Source: Microbacterium sp. EST19A (GTDB taxonomy: Bacteria; Actinomycetota; Actinomycetes; Actinomycetales; Microbacteriaceae). Taken from it: 64,000 nt of DNA. Numbering within the stretch: position 1 is the first letter of the stretch; each line of letters starts with the position of its first letter. Below, in pieces: positions 34,260-43,745 of this stretch. The stretch covers positions 1,364,001 to 1,428,000 of the forward strand of contig NZ_JAHXYZ010000001.1 of the NCBI RefSeq assembly GCF_019969685.1. The letters are read 5' to 3'. The notes under the pieces are model-generated. The model had not been told where the DNA came from. It saw only the letters and a program-made list of their open reading frames with translations, and did no database searches. The position numbers and the translations under genes were made by a program.

Positions 34260-35192
34260 TCACGCGCTCAGCGGAGCAGCACGCTCGGGCGACGCGAGGG
34301 CTCCCGCGGCATCCTGCAGGCACGCGATGAACGCCGCCACGACCGCGCTCTCGTCTTCCTTCACCGGATAGGCCGCCAGGAGTCGCGTGACCGGCGACCC
34401 CGCGAGGGGCACGACCGCGATCGACGGCGGCACCAGCTGCCGTACGGACTCCGGAAGGATGCTCGTGCCGAGGCCCGCGGCGACGAAGCCCAGGGCCGTC
34501 TCCTGGTGCACGACCTCTTCGATGACGCGAGGCACGCCGGCGCCGCCGAGCACTTCGGTCACCCGGTCGACGTAACCCGGCATGAGCGAGCGGGGGTAGG
34601 CGATCATCGGCACCTGGATGATCTCCGCGGCCGTCACCTCGTCGCGTCCGGCGAGCGGGTGCGCGACCGGCAGGCACGCGACCAGCCGCTCCTCGAAGAC
34701 GACCTCGGTGGTCAGCACCGGCGATGATCGGCCGGCCCGCGGGATCTCGTCGCGCACGAGCCCGATGTCGATCGTGCCGTCGCGCAGGCGATCGAACTGT
34801 TCGCCCGACGTGAGCGGCACGAGCGTGAGATTCACGTTCGGCCGCCGCGCACGGAACAGCTGCACGACCTCCGGCAGCACCGTGTAGTTCGCGGAGCTGA
34901 CGAAGCCGGCCGTCAGGTGTCCGGCGAGCCCGTCGACGTAGTCGCGCATCTCGGCGCGCACGGCATCCACTTCGTCGACGATCCTCCGCGCGCGCTCCTG
35001 CAGGTGGCGGCCGGCGGGTGTGAGAGCGACCCGGCGCGTGCTGCGTTCGAACAGCGGCGTGCCGACTTCGCGCTCGAGCCGACCGACCTGCACGCTCAGC
35101 GGCGGCTGCGACATGTGGAGCTTCTGGGCCGCACGACCGAAGTGCAGCTCGTCCGCCACCGCCAGGAAATAGCGCAGCTGACGGAGTTCCAT
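34260..35192 (-). CDS. LysR-family transcriptional regulator
   Basis: 310 residues from ATG 35192; the open frame upstream is not conserved in this family. The N-terminal HTH reads MELRQLRYFLAVADELHFGRAAQKLHMSQPPLSVQVGRLEREVGTPLFERS. The periplasmic-binding-like effector domain fills the rest. It is divergent from the amine-oxidation operon starting at 35341, so it is the likely activator of that operon; the 148-bp intergenic region would hold its binding site. Confidence 0.92.
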   Translation of the reverse strand: MELRQLRYFLAVADELHFGRAAQKLHMSQPPLSVQVGRLEREVGTPLFERSTRRVALTPAGRHLQERARRIVDEVDAVRAEMRDYVDGLAGHLTAGFVSSANYTVLPEVVQLFRARRPNVNLTLVPLTSGEQFDRLRDGTIDIGLVRDEIPRAGRSSPVLTTEVVFEERLVACLPVAHPLAGRDEVTAAEIIQVPMIAYPRSLMPGYVDRVTEVLGGAGVPRVIEEVVHQETALGFVAAGLGTSILPESVRQLVPPSIAVVPLAGSPVTRLLAAYPVKEDESAVVAAFIACLQDAAGALASPERAAPLSA

Positions 35193-35340
35193 GCGGTCAC
35201 GATACGGCCTTCGTATTACCGCTCCGTTACGGGCGCATTGCGAGCGAAACGCTATCAATCAGCGCCAGAAATCGTATTTGACCTGGGATTGCTTGCACCG
35301 TTCAACTGGACTGGACGCACTCGACACGGAGGACCCGACC

Positions 35341-36495
35341 ATGACTTCAGACACCGCCACCAGCACCCGGATCGACATGCTCTACCTGAGCGAGCCCGAG
35401 GTCATCGCCGCCGGCGTGAAAGACATGGAGCGCTGCATGGAGGTCATGGAGGAGGTGCTGATCCTCGTCGCCAAGGGCGACTACCGGATGGCCGGCAACT
35501 CCGCGAACTCGCACGGCGCACAAGTCGGCTTCCCGGCATCCTCGCCGTTCCCGACTATGCCGCTGGATGCCGCCGACCGCCGCTTCATGGCGATGCCCGG
35601 TTACCTCGGCGGGCGCTTCGACACCGCAGGGGTCAAGTGGTACGGGTCGAACATCGACAACCGCGAGCAGGGTCTGCCCCGCTCCATCCACCTCATCGTG
35701 CTGAACGACAAGGAGACCGGCGCCCCGTTCGCGATCATGTCGGGCAACCTCGAGAGCGCGTATCGAACGGCCGCCGTCCCGGGTGCGGCGGCGAAGAAGC
35801 TCGCCCCGGTGAACGCGAAGTCCCTGGGCATCATCGGCCCCGGCGCGATGAACAAGAGCGCCCTGCACGCCATGACCGCTGCCCGCCCCTCGCTCGACAC
35901 GATCCGCATCAACGGCCGTCGTCGCTCGACGTCGGAGGCCTTCGCCGACTACGTGCGCGAGCACTACCCCCAGTTCACGACGATCGAGATCGCCGAGACG
36001 GTCGAAGCCGCCGTGCGCGACTCCGACATCGTCTCGGAGGCCGTGACCGGCCTCGTCGGGTCGGAGAACTACCCCTACATCGACGGCGACTGGATCAAGC
36101 CCGGCGCTTTCCTGAGCCTGCCGGCGAACCTGCGCATGGACAAGGAGTACACGCTCTCGGGCAAGGCGCGACTGATCGCCGACGCGAAGAAGATCTACGA
36201 GGCGTGGGCCGAGGAGTACCCGGCACCGTCGCACGAGACGGCGTTCGGCATGATCGGCCTCTACTGGCAGGACCTGATCGAGGCGGGCGAGCTCGACGAG
36301 TCGCGGGTCGTGAACATCGGCGACGTCTTCGAGGGAACCGTGCCCGGCCGCGAGTTCGACGAGCAGCCGGTGCTGTTCAGCGTCGGCGGCATGGGCGTGG
36401 AAGACGTCGCCTGGGCGAAGACCGTCTACGAGAACGCGGTCGAGCTGGGCATCGGCACGAAGCTGAACCTCTGGAACACCCCGGACCTGGCCTGA
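35341..36495 (+). CDS. Ornithine cyclodeaminase-family protein (tyramine oxidase subunit B-like), complete
   Basis: 384 residues from ATG 35341. The N-terminal dimerisation part is followed by the Rossmann domain with LGIIGPGAMNKSALHAM and a C-terminal FSVGGMGVEDVAWAKTVYENA. OCD-family enzymes use bound NAD to deaminate or reduce amino acids. It is the first gene of the operon and stands three bases before a flavin amine oxidase, the same pairing as at 1-1882. The tyramine-oxidase name comes from family annotation and is not proven here. Confidence 0.9.
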   Translation: MTSDTATSTRIDMLYLSEPEVIAAGVKDMERCMEVMEEVLILVAKGDYRMAGNSANSHGAQVGFPASSPFPTMPLDAADRRFMAMPGYLGGRFDTAGVKWYGSNIDNREQGLPRSIHLIVLNDKETGAPFAIMSGNLESAYRTAAVPGAAAKKLAPVNAKSLGIIGPGAMNKSALHAMTAARPSLDTIRINGRRRSTSEAFADYVREHYPQFTTIEIAETVEAAVRDSDIVSEAVTGLVGSENYPYIDGDWIKPGAFLSLPANLRMDKEYTLSGKARLIADAKKIYEAWAEEYPAPSHETAFGMIGLYWQDLIEAGELDESRVVNIGDVFEGTVPGREFDEQPVLFSVGGMGVEDVAWAKTVYENAVELGIGTKLNLWNTPDLA

Positions 36496-36498
36496 GCC

Positions 36499-37692
36499 AT
36501 GAGCATGACGGACGGACAGGCCGTGCACGAGTCCGCGACGTTCGCGGTGATCGGCGCCGGGCTGAGCGGTGCGGCGGCCGCGTGGCGACTGGCGCAATCG
36601 GGTGAAGACGTGATCGTGCTCGAACGCGACGAACCGGCATCCGCTCTGGGCAGCTCCCACGGGTCGGCGCGCATCTTCCGCTACGCCTACCTCGACCCGT
36701 TCTTCGTCGACCTCGTCGTGCAGGCCAAGCGCGGCTGGGATGAGCTGGAGGCGGCGACCGGAGAGCGGCTCGTGGTCCCCAGCGGCTCGCTCGACTGCGG
36801 CGTCGTGCGCGATCCACGCCGACTCGCCGGGGTGCTCGAGAGCCAGGGCGTCGAGCATGAACTCCTGACAGCGGGAGATGCGAAGGCGCGCTGGTCGCAG
36901 CTGAACTTCGACAGCGAGGTGCTCTGGCACCCGGGAGCCGGCGTGATCGACGCCGAGGCGTCGGTCGAGGCGATGATCGATCTCGCTCGCGTCGCCGGCG
37001 CCCGGGTGCGCACGCGCTGGGAGGCCGCGTCGGTGCGGCGCGCGTCTTCGGGGTATGTCGTCACCTCCTCGACGGGTGACACGGTGCACGCCGAGCAGGT
37101 GATCGTCGCCGCGGGCGGCTGGCTGCCCGCACTGCTCGGAGAGCTCGATCTGCCCACGGATTTCGTCGATGCGCTGCCCCAGTTCGAGGTGCGCCAGGAG
37201 AACGCGTTCCACTTCCTCTACCGCGACGTGCGCGACTGCGGCGAGACGCCGGTCGGCGAGGAGACCTCGTGGCCGACCTTCATCTACAAGGGGCGCGACA
37301 TCCAGACCTACAGTCTTCCGGGCGGCCGCGATGCGCAGTTCCGCGGGCAGAAGGTCGCCGAGTACAACGGCGGACGCGTGATCCCGTCCGCACGCGATCA
37401 GGACGGGCGGATCGATCCGGCCAACCGCAAGCGCGTCATCGGCTTTGTCGAGCACTTCTCGCCGGGACTCTTCGCGACCCCGTACGCCGAGACCACCTGC
37501 CTGTTCACCAACGTCCCGCGCGACGACATGATCATCGACCGCGTCGACGGGATCACGATCCTGTCGCCGTGCTCCGGTCAGGGCGCCAAGTTCGCCCCGC
37601 TGCTCGGCGAGCTCGTGCTCGACCTCGTCGCCGGATCCCAGCACGCGGGCGAGCGCTTCCGCGCCGCCGGCCAGCGCTTCGCGGGGGTGTGA
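36499..37692 (+). CDS. FAD-dependent amine oxidoreductase (MSOX-like), second paralogue
   Basis: 397 residues. FAD-binding motif IGAGLSGAAAAWRL (GxGxxG at 19-24), SSHGSARIFRYAY, and the C-terminal signature SPCSGQGAKFAPLLG. Cys334 in TTCLFTN lies where monomeric sarcosine oxidase binds FAD covalently. The sequence is clearly diverged from the paralogue at 704-1882, so the two probably use different amines. H2O2 and an aldehyde or keto product are expected. Confidence 0.9.
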   Translation: MSMTDGQAVHESATFAVIGAGLSGAAAAWRLAQSGEDVIVLERDEPASALGSSHGSARIFRYAYLDPFFVDLVVQAKRGWDELEAATGERLVVPSGSLDCGVVRDPRRLAGVLESQGVEHELLTAGDAKARWSQLNFDSEVLWHPGAGVIDAEASVEAMIDLARVAGARVRTRWEAASVRRASSGYVVTSSTGDTVHAEQVIVAAGGWLPALLGELDLPTDFVDALPQFEVRQENAFHFLYRDVRDCGETPVGEETSWPTFIYKGRDIQTYSLPGGRDAQFRGQKVAEYNGGRVIPSARDQDGRIDPANRKRVIGFVEHFSPGLFATPYAETTCLFTNVPRDDMIIDRVDGITILSPCSGQGAKFAPLLGELVLDLVAGSQHAGERFRAAGQRFAGV

Positions 37693-37693
37693 G

Positions 37694-38920
37694 ATGTCGA
37701 CACACGCCGACGCGAACGCACTGCTGGCCGAGATCGAGGGCATCGGCGTCGATCACGATCGCGGGGGCTATTCGCGCCCGGTCTTCTCACCGGCCGAGCT
37801 CGAGCTGCGCAGATGGTTCGAATCCCACGCGACGGCTCGCGGCCTGAACGTCGAGACCGACGGCAACGGCATCCTCTGGGCCTGGTGGGACGTGCCGGAT
37901 GCCGGTGACCGGCGCGGCGCGATCGTGACCGGTTCGCACCTCGACTCGGTCCCCGGCGGCGGCAACTTCGACGGCCCGCTCGGAGTCGCGAGTGCGCTTG
38001 CCGCGGTCGATGTGCTGCGCGACCGCGGCATCGAGCCGGTGCGGCCGCTGGCCGTCGCCGTGTTCCCCGAGGAGGAGGGGTCGCGGTTCGGCATCGCCTG
38101 CCTGGGTTCCCGCCTTCTCGCCGGCGCCGTCGATCCCGACCGGGTGCGCGCGCTGACCGATGAGAGCGGGCGGTCCTTCGCCGATGCGGCATCCGACGCG
38201 GGGTTCGACCCGTCGATCATCGGTGCCGACGCCGATCGTCTCGCCGGCATCGCGGCGTTCGTCGAGCTGCACGTCGAGCAGGGCAGAGGGCTCATCGACC
38301 TGGATCAGCCCGTCGCCCTGGCGGGAGCGATCATCGCTCACGGCCGCTGGCATGTGCGGATCGAGGGTCGTGGCGATCACGCCGGGGCCACGAGGATGGC
38401 AGACCGACAGGACCCGGTGGTCGTGGCGGCCGAGACGATCCGCAGCCTGCGCGTGCACACCCTCGTCGTGGACGACGCGCGCGGGACCGTCGGTCGGGTG
38501 AAGGTGACGCCGGGCGGCACCAACGTGATCGCCTCGTCCGTCGATCTCTGGATGGACGTGCGGCACCACTCGGAGGAGGCGGTGCGGCGCATCGTCAGCG
38601 AGGTCACCGCCGGCACCGAGCGCGCAGCGGATGCCGAGGGCTGCGTCGTCACCGTCACCGAGCAGTCGTTCTCGCCGACCGTGTCGTTCGATCCCGCGCT
38701 GCGCGACCGCATGCAGTCGGTCCTTCCCCACGCGCCGGTGCTCGACACCGGGGCCGGGCACGACGCCGGTGTGCTGGCGGCCGTCATCCCCACCGGGATG
38801 CTCTTCGTCCGCAACCCGACCGGAGCATCGCACACCCCTGCCGAGACGGCAGGACCCGAAGACATCACGGCCGGCGTCGACGCGCTCGCCGACGTGCTGA
38901 CCCACCTTCTCACCCGCTAG
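37694..38920 (+). CDS. M20-family amidohydrolase (allantoate / N-carbamoyl-amino-acid hydrolase type)
   Basis: 408 residues, ATG two bases after the oxidase stop. Metal-binding motifs of the AllC/HyuC family are present: GSHLDSVPGGGNFDGPLGV, EEEGSRFGIACLGS, ELHVEQGRGL, GRGDHAGATRMADRQDP and the C-terminal HDAGVLA. Members release ammonia and CO2 from ureido compounds or hydrolyse N-carbamoyl amino acids. The position between an amine oxidase and an ammonium transporter points to nitrogen scavenging. Confidence 0.9.
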   Translation: MSTHADANALLAEIEGIGVDHDRGGYSRPVFSPAELELRRWFESHATARGLNVETDGNGILWAWWDVPDAGDRRGAIVTGSHLDSVPGGGNFDGPLGVASALAAVDVLRDRGIEPVRPLAVAVFPEEEGSRFGIACLGSRLLAGAVDPDRVRALTDESGRSFADAASDAGFDPSIIGADADRLAGIAAFVELHVEQGRGLIDLDQPVALAGAIIAHGRWHVRIEGRGDHAGATRMADRQDPVVVAAETIRSLRVHTLVVDDARGTVGRVKVTPGGTNVIASSVDLWMDVRHHSEEAVRRIVSEVTAGTERAADAEGCVVTVTEQSFSPTVSFDPALRDRMQSVLPHAPVLDTGAGHDAGVLAAVIPTGMLFVRNPTGASHTPAETAGPEDITAGVDALADVLTHLLTR

Positions 38921-38945
38921 ACCCCCTACCCGAAAGGAGATCGAC

Positions 38946-40217
38946 ATGGATATCACCTCGCAGGTGAACACGGGATGGATGCTGACCGCCACGGTCGCCG
39001 TCACCCTCATGCTGCCCGGACTCGCCCTGTACTACGGCGGACTGTCGCGCACGAAGAACATCCTCAACACGATGATGATCGTGTTCGGCGGCTTCGCCGT
39101 CACAGCCGTGCTCTGGGTGCTCTACGGCTACGGTCTGACCCTCGGGAACTCCGTCGGCGGTGCCGGCATCATCGGCGACCCGACCGGCCTGTTCGGCATC
39201 CAGTCGCTCCTCGGCGCGGAGACGCCGGAGGGCACCGTGCCCGCGATCCTCATCGCCGTGTTCCAGCTGATCTTCGCCGGGCTCACGGTCGGCATCATCG
39301 GCGGAGCGGTCGAGGGCCGCATGAAGTTCTCGACCTGGCTGATCTTCAGCGGCCTCTGGGCCACGCTCGTCTACTTCCCGGTCGCGCACTGGGTGTTCGC
39401 GTTCGACTCGGCCGACGGCTCGACCGTCGGCGGCTGGATCGCCAACCAGCTGCACGCGATCGACTTCGCCGGTGGAACCGCCGTGCACATGAACGCGGGC
39501 GTCGCGGCGCTCGTGCTCGCCTTCTTCCTCGGCAAGCGCCGGGACTTCCCCCACGTCGGCCGCCCCGGCAACCTGCCGATCGCGATCGTCGGCGGCGGGC
39601 TCCTGCTCGTCGGCTGGTACGGCTTCAACGGCGGATCCTCCGGAGGCATCAACGACAGCGCCGGCGTGGCCGTCACGAACACCCTCATCGCCGCGTGCGC
39701 CGGACTGCTCGGCTGGCTGATCGTCGAGCGGATCGTCCGCAAGGCGGCGACCTCGCTGGGCGCGATCTCGGGTGTGCTCGGCGGGCTCGTCGGCATCACG
39801 CCCGCGGCCAACTCGGTGTCACCGGTCGGCGCGATCATCATCGGCCTCCTCGCCGGCGTCGTCGCTTTCGCGGCACTGAGCCTCAAAGAGAAGCTGGGTT
39901 ACGACGACGCGCTCGACGCCGTCGCGATCCACATGTTCCCCGGCATCTTCGGCACCCTCGCGATCGGGTTCCTCGCCGATCCCGCCTCGCCCGCGGGCGC
40001 CACGGGCATCTTCTTCGGCGGGGACTGGGGGCTGCTCGGCACCCAGGCTCTCGCGATCGTCGCGGTGTTCTTCTACACCTTCGTCGTGACCGCGCTCATC
40101 TCGTGGCTGCTGAAGGTCACGGTCGGCCTGCGCGTCGCCGACGGCACCGAGGTCACCGGCCTCGACACCACCCTCCACGCCGAGACCGCCTACGACCTGG
40201 ACGACGTGCGCTCCTGA
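38946..40217 (+). CDS. amt: Ammonium transporter Amt
   Basis: 423 residues, about eleven transmembrane helices. The Amt signature is complete: LALYYGGLSRTKN, DFAGGTAVHMNAGVAALVLAFFLGKR (first pore His), and LDAVAIHMFPGIFGTLAIGF (second pore His). AAAGGAG precedes the ATG. It imports ammonium or recovers ammonia lost during amine oxidation; the PII protein encoded next gates it. Confidence 0.95.
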   Translation: MDITSQVNTGWMLTATVAVTLMLPGLALYYGGLSRTKNILNTMMIVFGGFAVTAVLWVLYGYGLTLGNSVGGAGIIGDPTGLFGIQSLLGAETPEGTVPAILIAVFQLIFAGLTVGIIGGAVEGRMKFSTWLIFSGLWATLVYFPVAHWVFAFDSADGSTVGGWIANQLHAIDFAGGTAVHMNAGVAALVLAFFLGKRRDFPHVGRPGNLPIAIVGGGLLLVGWYGFNGGSSGGINDSAGVAVTNTLIAACAGLLGWLIVERIVRKAATSLGAISGVLGGLVGITPAANSVSPVGAIIIGLLAGVVAFAALSLKEKLGYDDALDAVAIHMFPGIFGTLAIGFLADPASPAGATGIFFGGDWGLLGTQALAIVAVFFYTFVVTALISWLLKVTVGLRVADGTEVTGLDTTLHAETAYDLDDVRS

Positions 40218-40245
40218 GCGCCGCGCACCGAGAAAGGACAGCATC

Positions 40246-40587
40246 ATGAAGCTCATCACCGCCGTCGTGCAGCCCAGTGCCCTCGAACCCGTAAAGATCG
40301 CGCTCGCCGAAGTCGGCATCGCGGGCATGACGATCCTCGACGCGAAGGGACACGGCGCCCAGACCGGCAAGGTCGAGGTCTACCGCTCGCAGCGGATCAA
40401 GGTCGACTTCCTTCCGAAGATCTACATCGAGACCGTGGTCAACGACGAGGAGCTCGAGACGGCGCTCGACGCCATCCAGGAAGCCGCGCGCACCGGCGCG
40501 ATCGGCGACGGCAAGATCTGGGTCACCGACGTGCTCCAGGTCATCCGCGTCCGCACCGGCGAGACCGGTCCCACCGCGATCCGCTGA
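40246..40587 (+). CDS. glnK: PII nitrogen regulatory protein lacking Tyr51
   Basis: 113 residues, full-length PII with the C-terminal signature TGAIGDGKIWVTDVLQVIRVRTGETG. In the T-loop the sequence is KGHGAQTGKVEVYRSQRIKVDFLPK: Tyr46 is present but position 51, uridylylated or adenylylated in most bacteria, is Ile; Arg38 and Lys40 of the E. coli protein are Ala and Thr. It probably blocks the adjacent Amt pore, but cannot be covalently modified at Tyr51. No glnD-type gene follows, unlike the usual actinobacterial amtB-glnK-glnD order. Confidence 0.92.
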   Translation: MKLITAVVQPSALEPVKIALAEVGIAGMTILDAKGHGAQTGKVEVYRSQRIKVDFLPKIYIETVVNDEELETALDAIQEAARTGAIGDGKIWVTDVLQVIRVRTGETGPTAIR

Positions 40588-40594
40588 GAAGAAC

Positions 40595-41131
40595 ATGCTG
40601 CACCGCACCCGCGCTGACCTCGAGATCGTCCGACCGGCCGATGTCGAACCCGAACCATGGGCGAACGGCCTCGGGGTCACGCGGGTGCTGGCGGCGAGAC
40701 CCGCCTGGCGCATCAGCCTCGCCGAGATCGAGGGACGGATGCCGTTCTCGCCGTTCCTCGGCGCGGATCGGGTGCTCATCCCGCTCAGCCCCGAGGGTGT
40801 GACCCTCGAGATCGACGGGGTCGGCCGTCCGGTGTCGCAGTATGCCGGCATCGCCTTCCGCGGCGAGAGTCGAGTCCTCGCCGACACCCAGGGCGGACGG
40901 ATCTCGGTCGTGAACTTCATGGCCCGCCGATCGAGCGGGGGCATGCGCTGGCAGATCCGTCGCTTCGCCGGAACCGTGAAGGTGGATGCCGATGCCGTCG
41001 TCGTGCTCGGCGGCGAGGTGCGGGCCGGATCGGAGGCGTTGCCGCCCGGAACGGTGGTCGGGCCCGCGGCCGTGTCCGAGCTCGTCGCGAACGAGGGAGA
41101 TGTCGCGCTGCTGCGGGTCCGACGGCACTGA
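40595..41131 (+). CDS. HutD/Ves-family cupin-like protein
   Basis: 178 residues, seven bases after glnK. The family start EPWANGLGVTRVLAARPAWRISLAEIEGRMPFSPFLGADRVLIPL matches HutD (PF05962). HutD in Pseudomonas modulates histidine utilisation and may bind formylglutamate or urocanate-related ligands; E. coli Ves is a cold-related homologue. Its place at the end of this operon hints at a regulatory ligand-binding role. Role is inference. Confidence 0.82.
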   Translation: MLHRTRADLEIVRPADVEPEPWANGLGVTRVLAARPAWRISLAEIEGRMPFSPFLGADRVLIPLSPEGVTLEIDGVGRPVSQYAGIAFRGESRVLADTQGGRISVVNFMARRSSGGMRWQIRRFAGTVKVDADAVVVLGGEVRAGSEALPPGTVVGPAAVSELVANEGDVALLRVRRH

Positions 41132-41151
41132 GCCCGACGACCTGAGGATTC

Positions 41152-43698
41152 TCAGAGCGAGAGCCGTGCGGCCAGGTACGGCGCCGTGCGGCTGGCCGGG
41201 TCACCGGCGACGTGCTCCGGCGTTCCCGCGGCGATGACTCTTCCGCCGGCATCTCCGCCCGAGGGCCCGAGGTCGATCACCCAGTCGGCGGACGCGACGA
41301 CATCCATCTCGTGCTCCACGACGACGACGGTGTCGCCTGCCTCGACGAGCGCGTGCAGCTGCGCGAGCAGCCGGCGAACGTCGGCCGGATGCAGCCCCGT
41401 CGTCGGCTCGTCGAGGAGGTAGAGCGTGTGACCACGGCGCGCCCGCTGCAGCTCGGTCGCCAGCTTGATGCGCTGCGCCTCGCCACCCGACAGCTCGGTC
41501 GCGGGCTGTCCGAGCCGGAGATAGCCCAGCCCCACGTCGAGCAGCGCCTGCAGGCTGCGTGCCGCCGCGGGGATGCCGGCGAGGAAGTCGGATGCCTGCT
41601 CGACCGTCAGCGCGAGCACCTCGGCGATCGTCTTGCCCTCATAGGTGACGTCGAGCGTCTCGACGTTGTACCGCGCGCCGTCGCAGGTGGGGCATCGGCC
41701 GTAGCTGCCGGGCAGGAACAGCAGCTCCACCGACACGAATCCCTCGCCGAGGCAGGTCTCGCAGCGACCACCCGCGACGTTGAACGAGAAGCGCCCGGCG
41801 GAGTACCCGCGCTCGCGAGCGAGATCGGTCTTCGCGAACGTCGCGCGCACGGCGTCGAACAGGCCGGTGTAGGTGGCCAGGTTCGACCGGGGCGTACGAC
41901 CGATCGGCTTCTGGTCGACGCGCACGAGACGGTCGATGTGCTCCAGGCCTTTCGTCCGTCGCACGGTGAGCGTGTCGACGCCGGCATCCGGAAGGGTCGC
42001 CTCGGCAAGGCCGGCCTCGCCGGTCGCGTCCCCGTCATCGTCGGTGTCGTCGGCCACGGCGGCGCCCGACTGCAGATGCGAGCGCACGACGTCGCGCAGC
42101 ACCCGGCTGACCAGCGTCGACTTGCCCGACCCCGAGACGCCGGTGACGGCGACGAAGGTTCCGAGCGGGATCGCCGCATCGACATCGGCGAGGTTGTGCA
42201 GCGAGATGCCCTCGACCTCGAGCCAGGTCGAGCTGTCTCGGCGTTCCGGTCTCTCCGTGGCAGCGCCCTCATCGGGGAACAGGAACGGGCGGGTGACGGA
42301 TGCCGCGACCGAGGCGAGTCCGTCGACCGCTCCGCTGTAGAGGACTTCGCCCCCGCCTTCGCCCGCACCCGGGCCGACGTCGACGATCCAGTCGGCGTGC
42401 CGCACGACGTCCATGTTGTGCTCGACCACGAACACCGAGTTGCCGGAGCGCTTGAGCTGTTCGAGCACGTCGAGCAGCGGCTCGGCGTCGGCGGGATGCA
42501 GGCCGGCCGAGGGCTCGTCCAAGACGTAGACCACGCCGAAGAGCCCCGACCGCAACTGCGTCGCGAGCCGAAGGCGCTGCATTTCGCCGGGGGAGAGGGT
42601 GGTGGTCACGCGGCCGAGCCCGAGGTAGCCGAGGCCGAGGTCGGTGAGCACGGTGATGCGCGCCAGCAGATCGGTGGTGAGCGCGACGGCCACGTCGGTG
42701 CGCTCGCCGGAGAGCGTCGTCGGCACCGCAGGTGCGGCGTCGGTGAGCAGGGTCGTCGGACGGATGACGTCGGCGAGCTCTGTCAGCGGCAGGGCGTTCA
42801 GCTCGGCGATCGTGCGACCGGCGAAGGTGACGGCGAGGGCTTCGCGTCGAAGGCCGGTGCCGTGGCAGAGCGGGCACGGCCCTGAGCGGACGAACTGCAG
42901 CACCTTCTCGCGCATCATCTGGCTCTTCGAGTCGGCGAGCGTGTGGAACACGTACTTCTTGGCGCTCCAGAACATGCCGTTGTAGGGCTTCGCGACGCGA
43001 TCGCGCTGCGGGGTGATCTGCACGACCGGCTGCTCGTCGGTGAAGAGGATCCAGTCGCGGTCGGCCTGATCGAGCTCGCGCCACGGGCGGTCGACGTCGT
43101 AGCCGAGCACGATGGTGATGTCGCGCAGGTTCTTGGCCTGCCACGCACCCGGCCATGCGGCGATCGCTCCTTCGCGGATGCTGAGCGATGGGTCGGGTAC
43201 GAGCGAGTCCTCGGTGACGGTGTGCGAGATGCCGATGCCGTGGCATTCCGGGCAGGCGCCGGCCACGGTGTTGGGCGAGAACGCGTCGGAGTCGAGTCGT
43301 GTCGTGAAGCCCTCGGGGAAGGTGCCGGCGCGCGAGAACAGCATCCGCAGCGAATTCGACAGCGTGGTGACCGTGCCGACGCTGGAGCGGGAGCTCGGAG
43401 CACCGCGCCGCTGCTGCAGGGCGACGGCCGGGGGCAGTCCGGTGATCGAGTCGACGTGCGGGTCATGACCCTGCTGGATGAGGCGCCGTGCGTACGGGGC
43501 GACCGATTCGAGGTACCGGCGCTGGGCTTCGGTGAAGATCGTGCCGAACGCGAGCGAGGACTTGCCCGATCCGGACACCCCGGTGAAAGCGACGATCCGA
43601 TCGCGCGGCACGTCCACGTCGACGCTTCGAAGGTTGTTCTCGTGGGCGCCGCGGACGCGGACGAACGCATCGGTCGCATCGTTCGGGTTCTCGGGCAT
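41152..43698 (-). CDS. UvrA-like dual ABC ATPase (UvrA2 class)
   Basis: 848 residues, shorter than canonical UvrA (about 940-980). Two ABC cassettes are present: Walker A GVSGSGKSSLA (40-50) and GVSGSGKSTLV, signatures LSPGEMQRLRLATQL (first, atypical P) and LSGGEAQRIKLATEL, Walker B DEPSAGLHPAD and DEPTTGLHPAD. Zinc-finger Cys pairs are in CPECHGIG, CPLCHGTG, GGRCETCLGEG and GRCPTCDG. The reduced size suggests loss of the UvrB-interacting region, as in UvrA2/DrrC proteins linked to drug tolerance. It is a single gene, convergent with hutD. Confidence 0.9.
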   Translation of the reverse strand: MPENPNDATDAFVRVRGAHENNLRSVDVDVPRDRIVAFTGVSGSGKSSLAFGTIFTEAQRRYLESVAPYARRLIQQGHDPHVDSITGLPPAVALQQRRGAPSSRSSVGTVTTLSNSLRMLFSRAGTFPEGFTTRLDSDAFSPNTVAGACPECHGIGISHTVTEDSLVPDPSLSIREGAIAAWPGAWQAKNLRDITIVLGYDVDRPWRELDQADRDWILFTDEQPVVQITPQRDRVAKPYNGMFWSAKKYVFHTLADSKSQMMREKVLQFVRSGPCPLCHGTGLRREALAVTFAGRTIAELNALPLTELADVIRPTTLLTDAAPAVPTTLSGERTDVAVALTTDLLARITVLTDLGLGYLGLGRVTTTLSPGEMQRLRLATQLRSGLFGVVYVLDEPSAGLHPADAEPLLDVLEQLKRSGNSVFVVEHNMDVVRHADWIVDVGPGAGEGGGEVLYSGAVDGLASVAASVTRPFLFPDEGAATERPERRDSSTWLEVEGISLHNLADVDAAIPLGTFVAVTGVSGSGKSTLVSRVLRDVVRSHLQSGAAVADDTDDDGDATGEAGLAEATLPDAGVDTLTVRRTKGLEHIDRLVRVDQKPIGRTPRSNLATYTGLFDAVRATFAKTDLARERGYSAGRFSFNVAGGRCETCLGEGFVSVELLFLPGSYGRCPTCDGARYNVETLDVTYEGKTIAEVLALTVEQASDFLAGIPAAARSLQALLDVGLGYLRLGQPATELSGGEAQRIKLATELQRARRGHTLYLLDEPTTGLHPADVRRLLAQLHALVEAGDTVVVVEHEMDVVASADWVIDLGPSGGDAGGRVIAAGTPEHVAGDPASRTAPYLAARLSL

Positions 43699-43745
43699 CG
43701 GTCGAGCCTACGCGCGAGCCGCTGGCAGTTCGCCGGTGGACGTGG

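Noticed and set aside
35347..37743. Long minus-strand frame opposite the OCD and flavin oxidase genes
   Set aside because: Antisense to two recognisable genes; composition typical of third-position GC bias.
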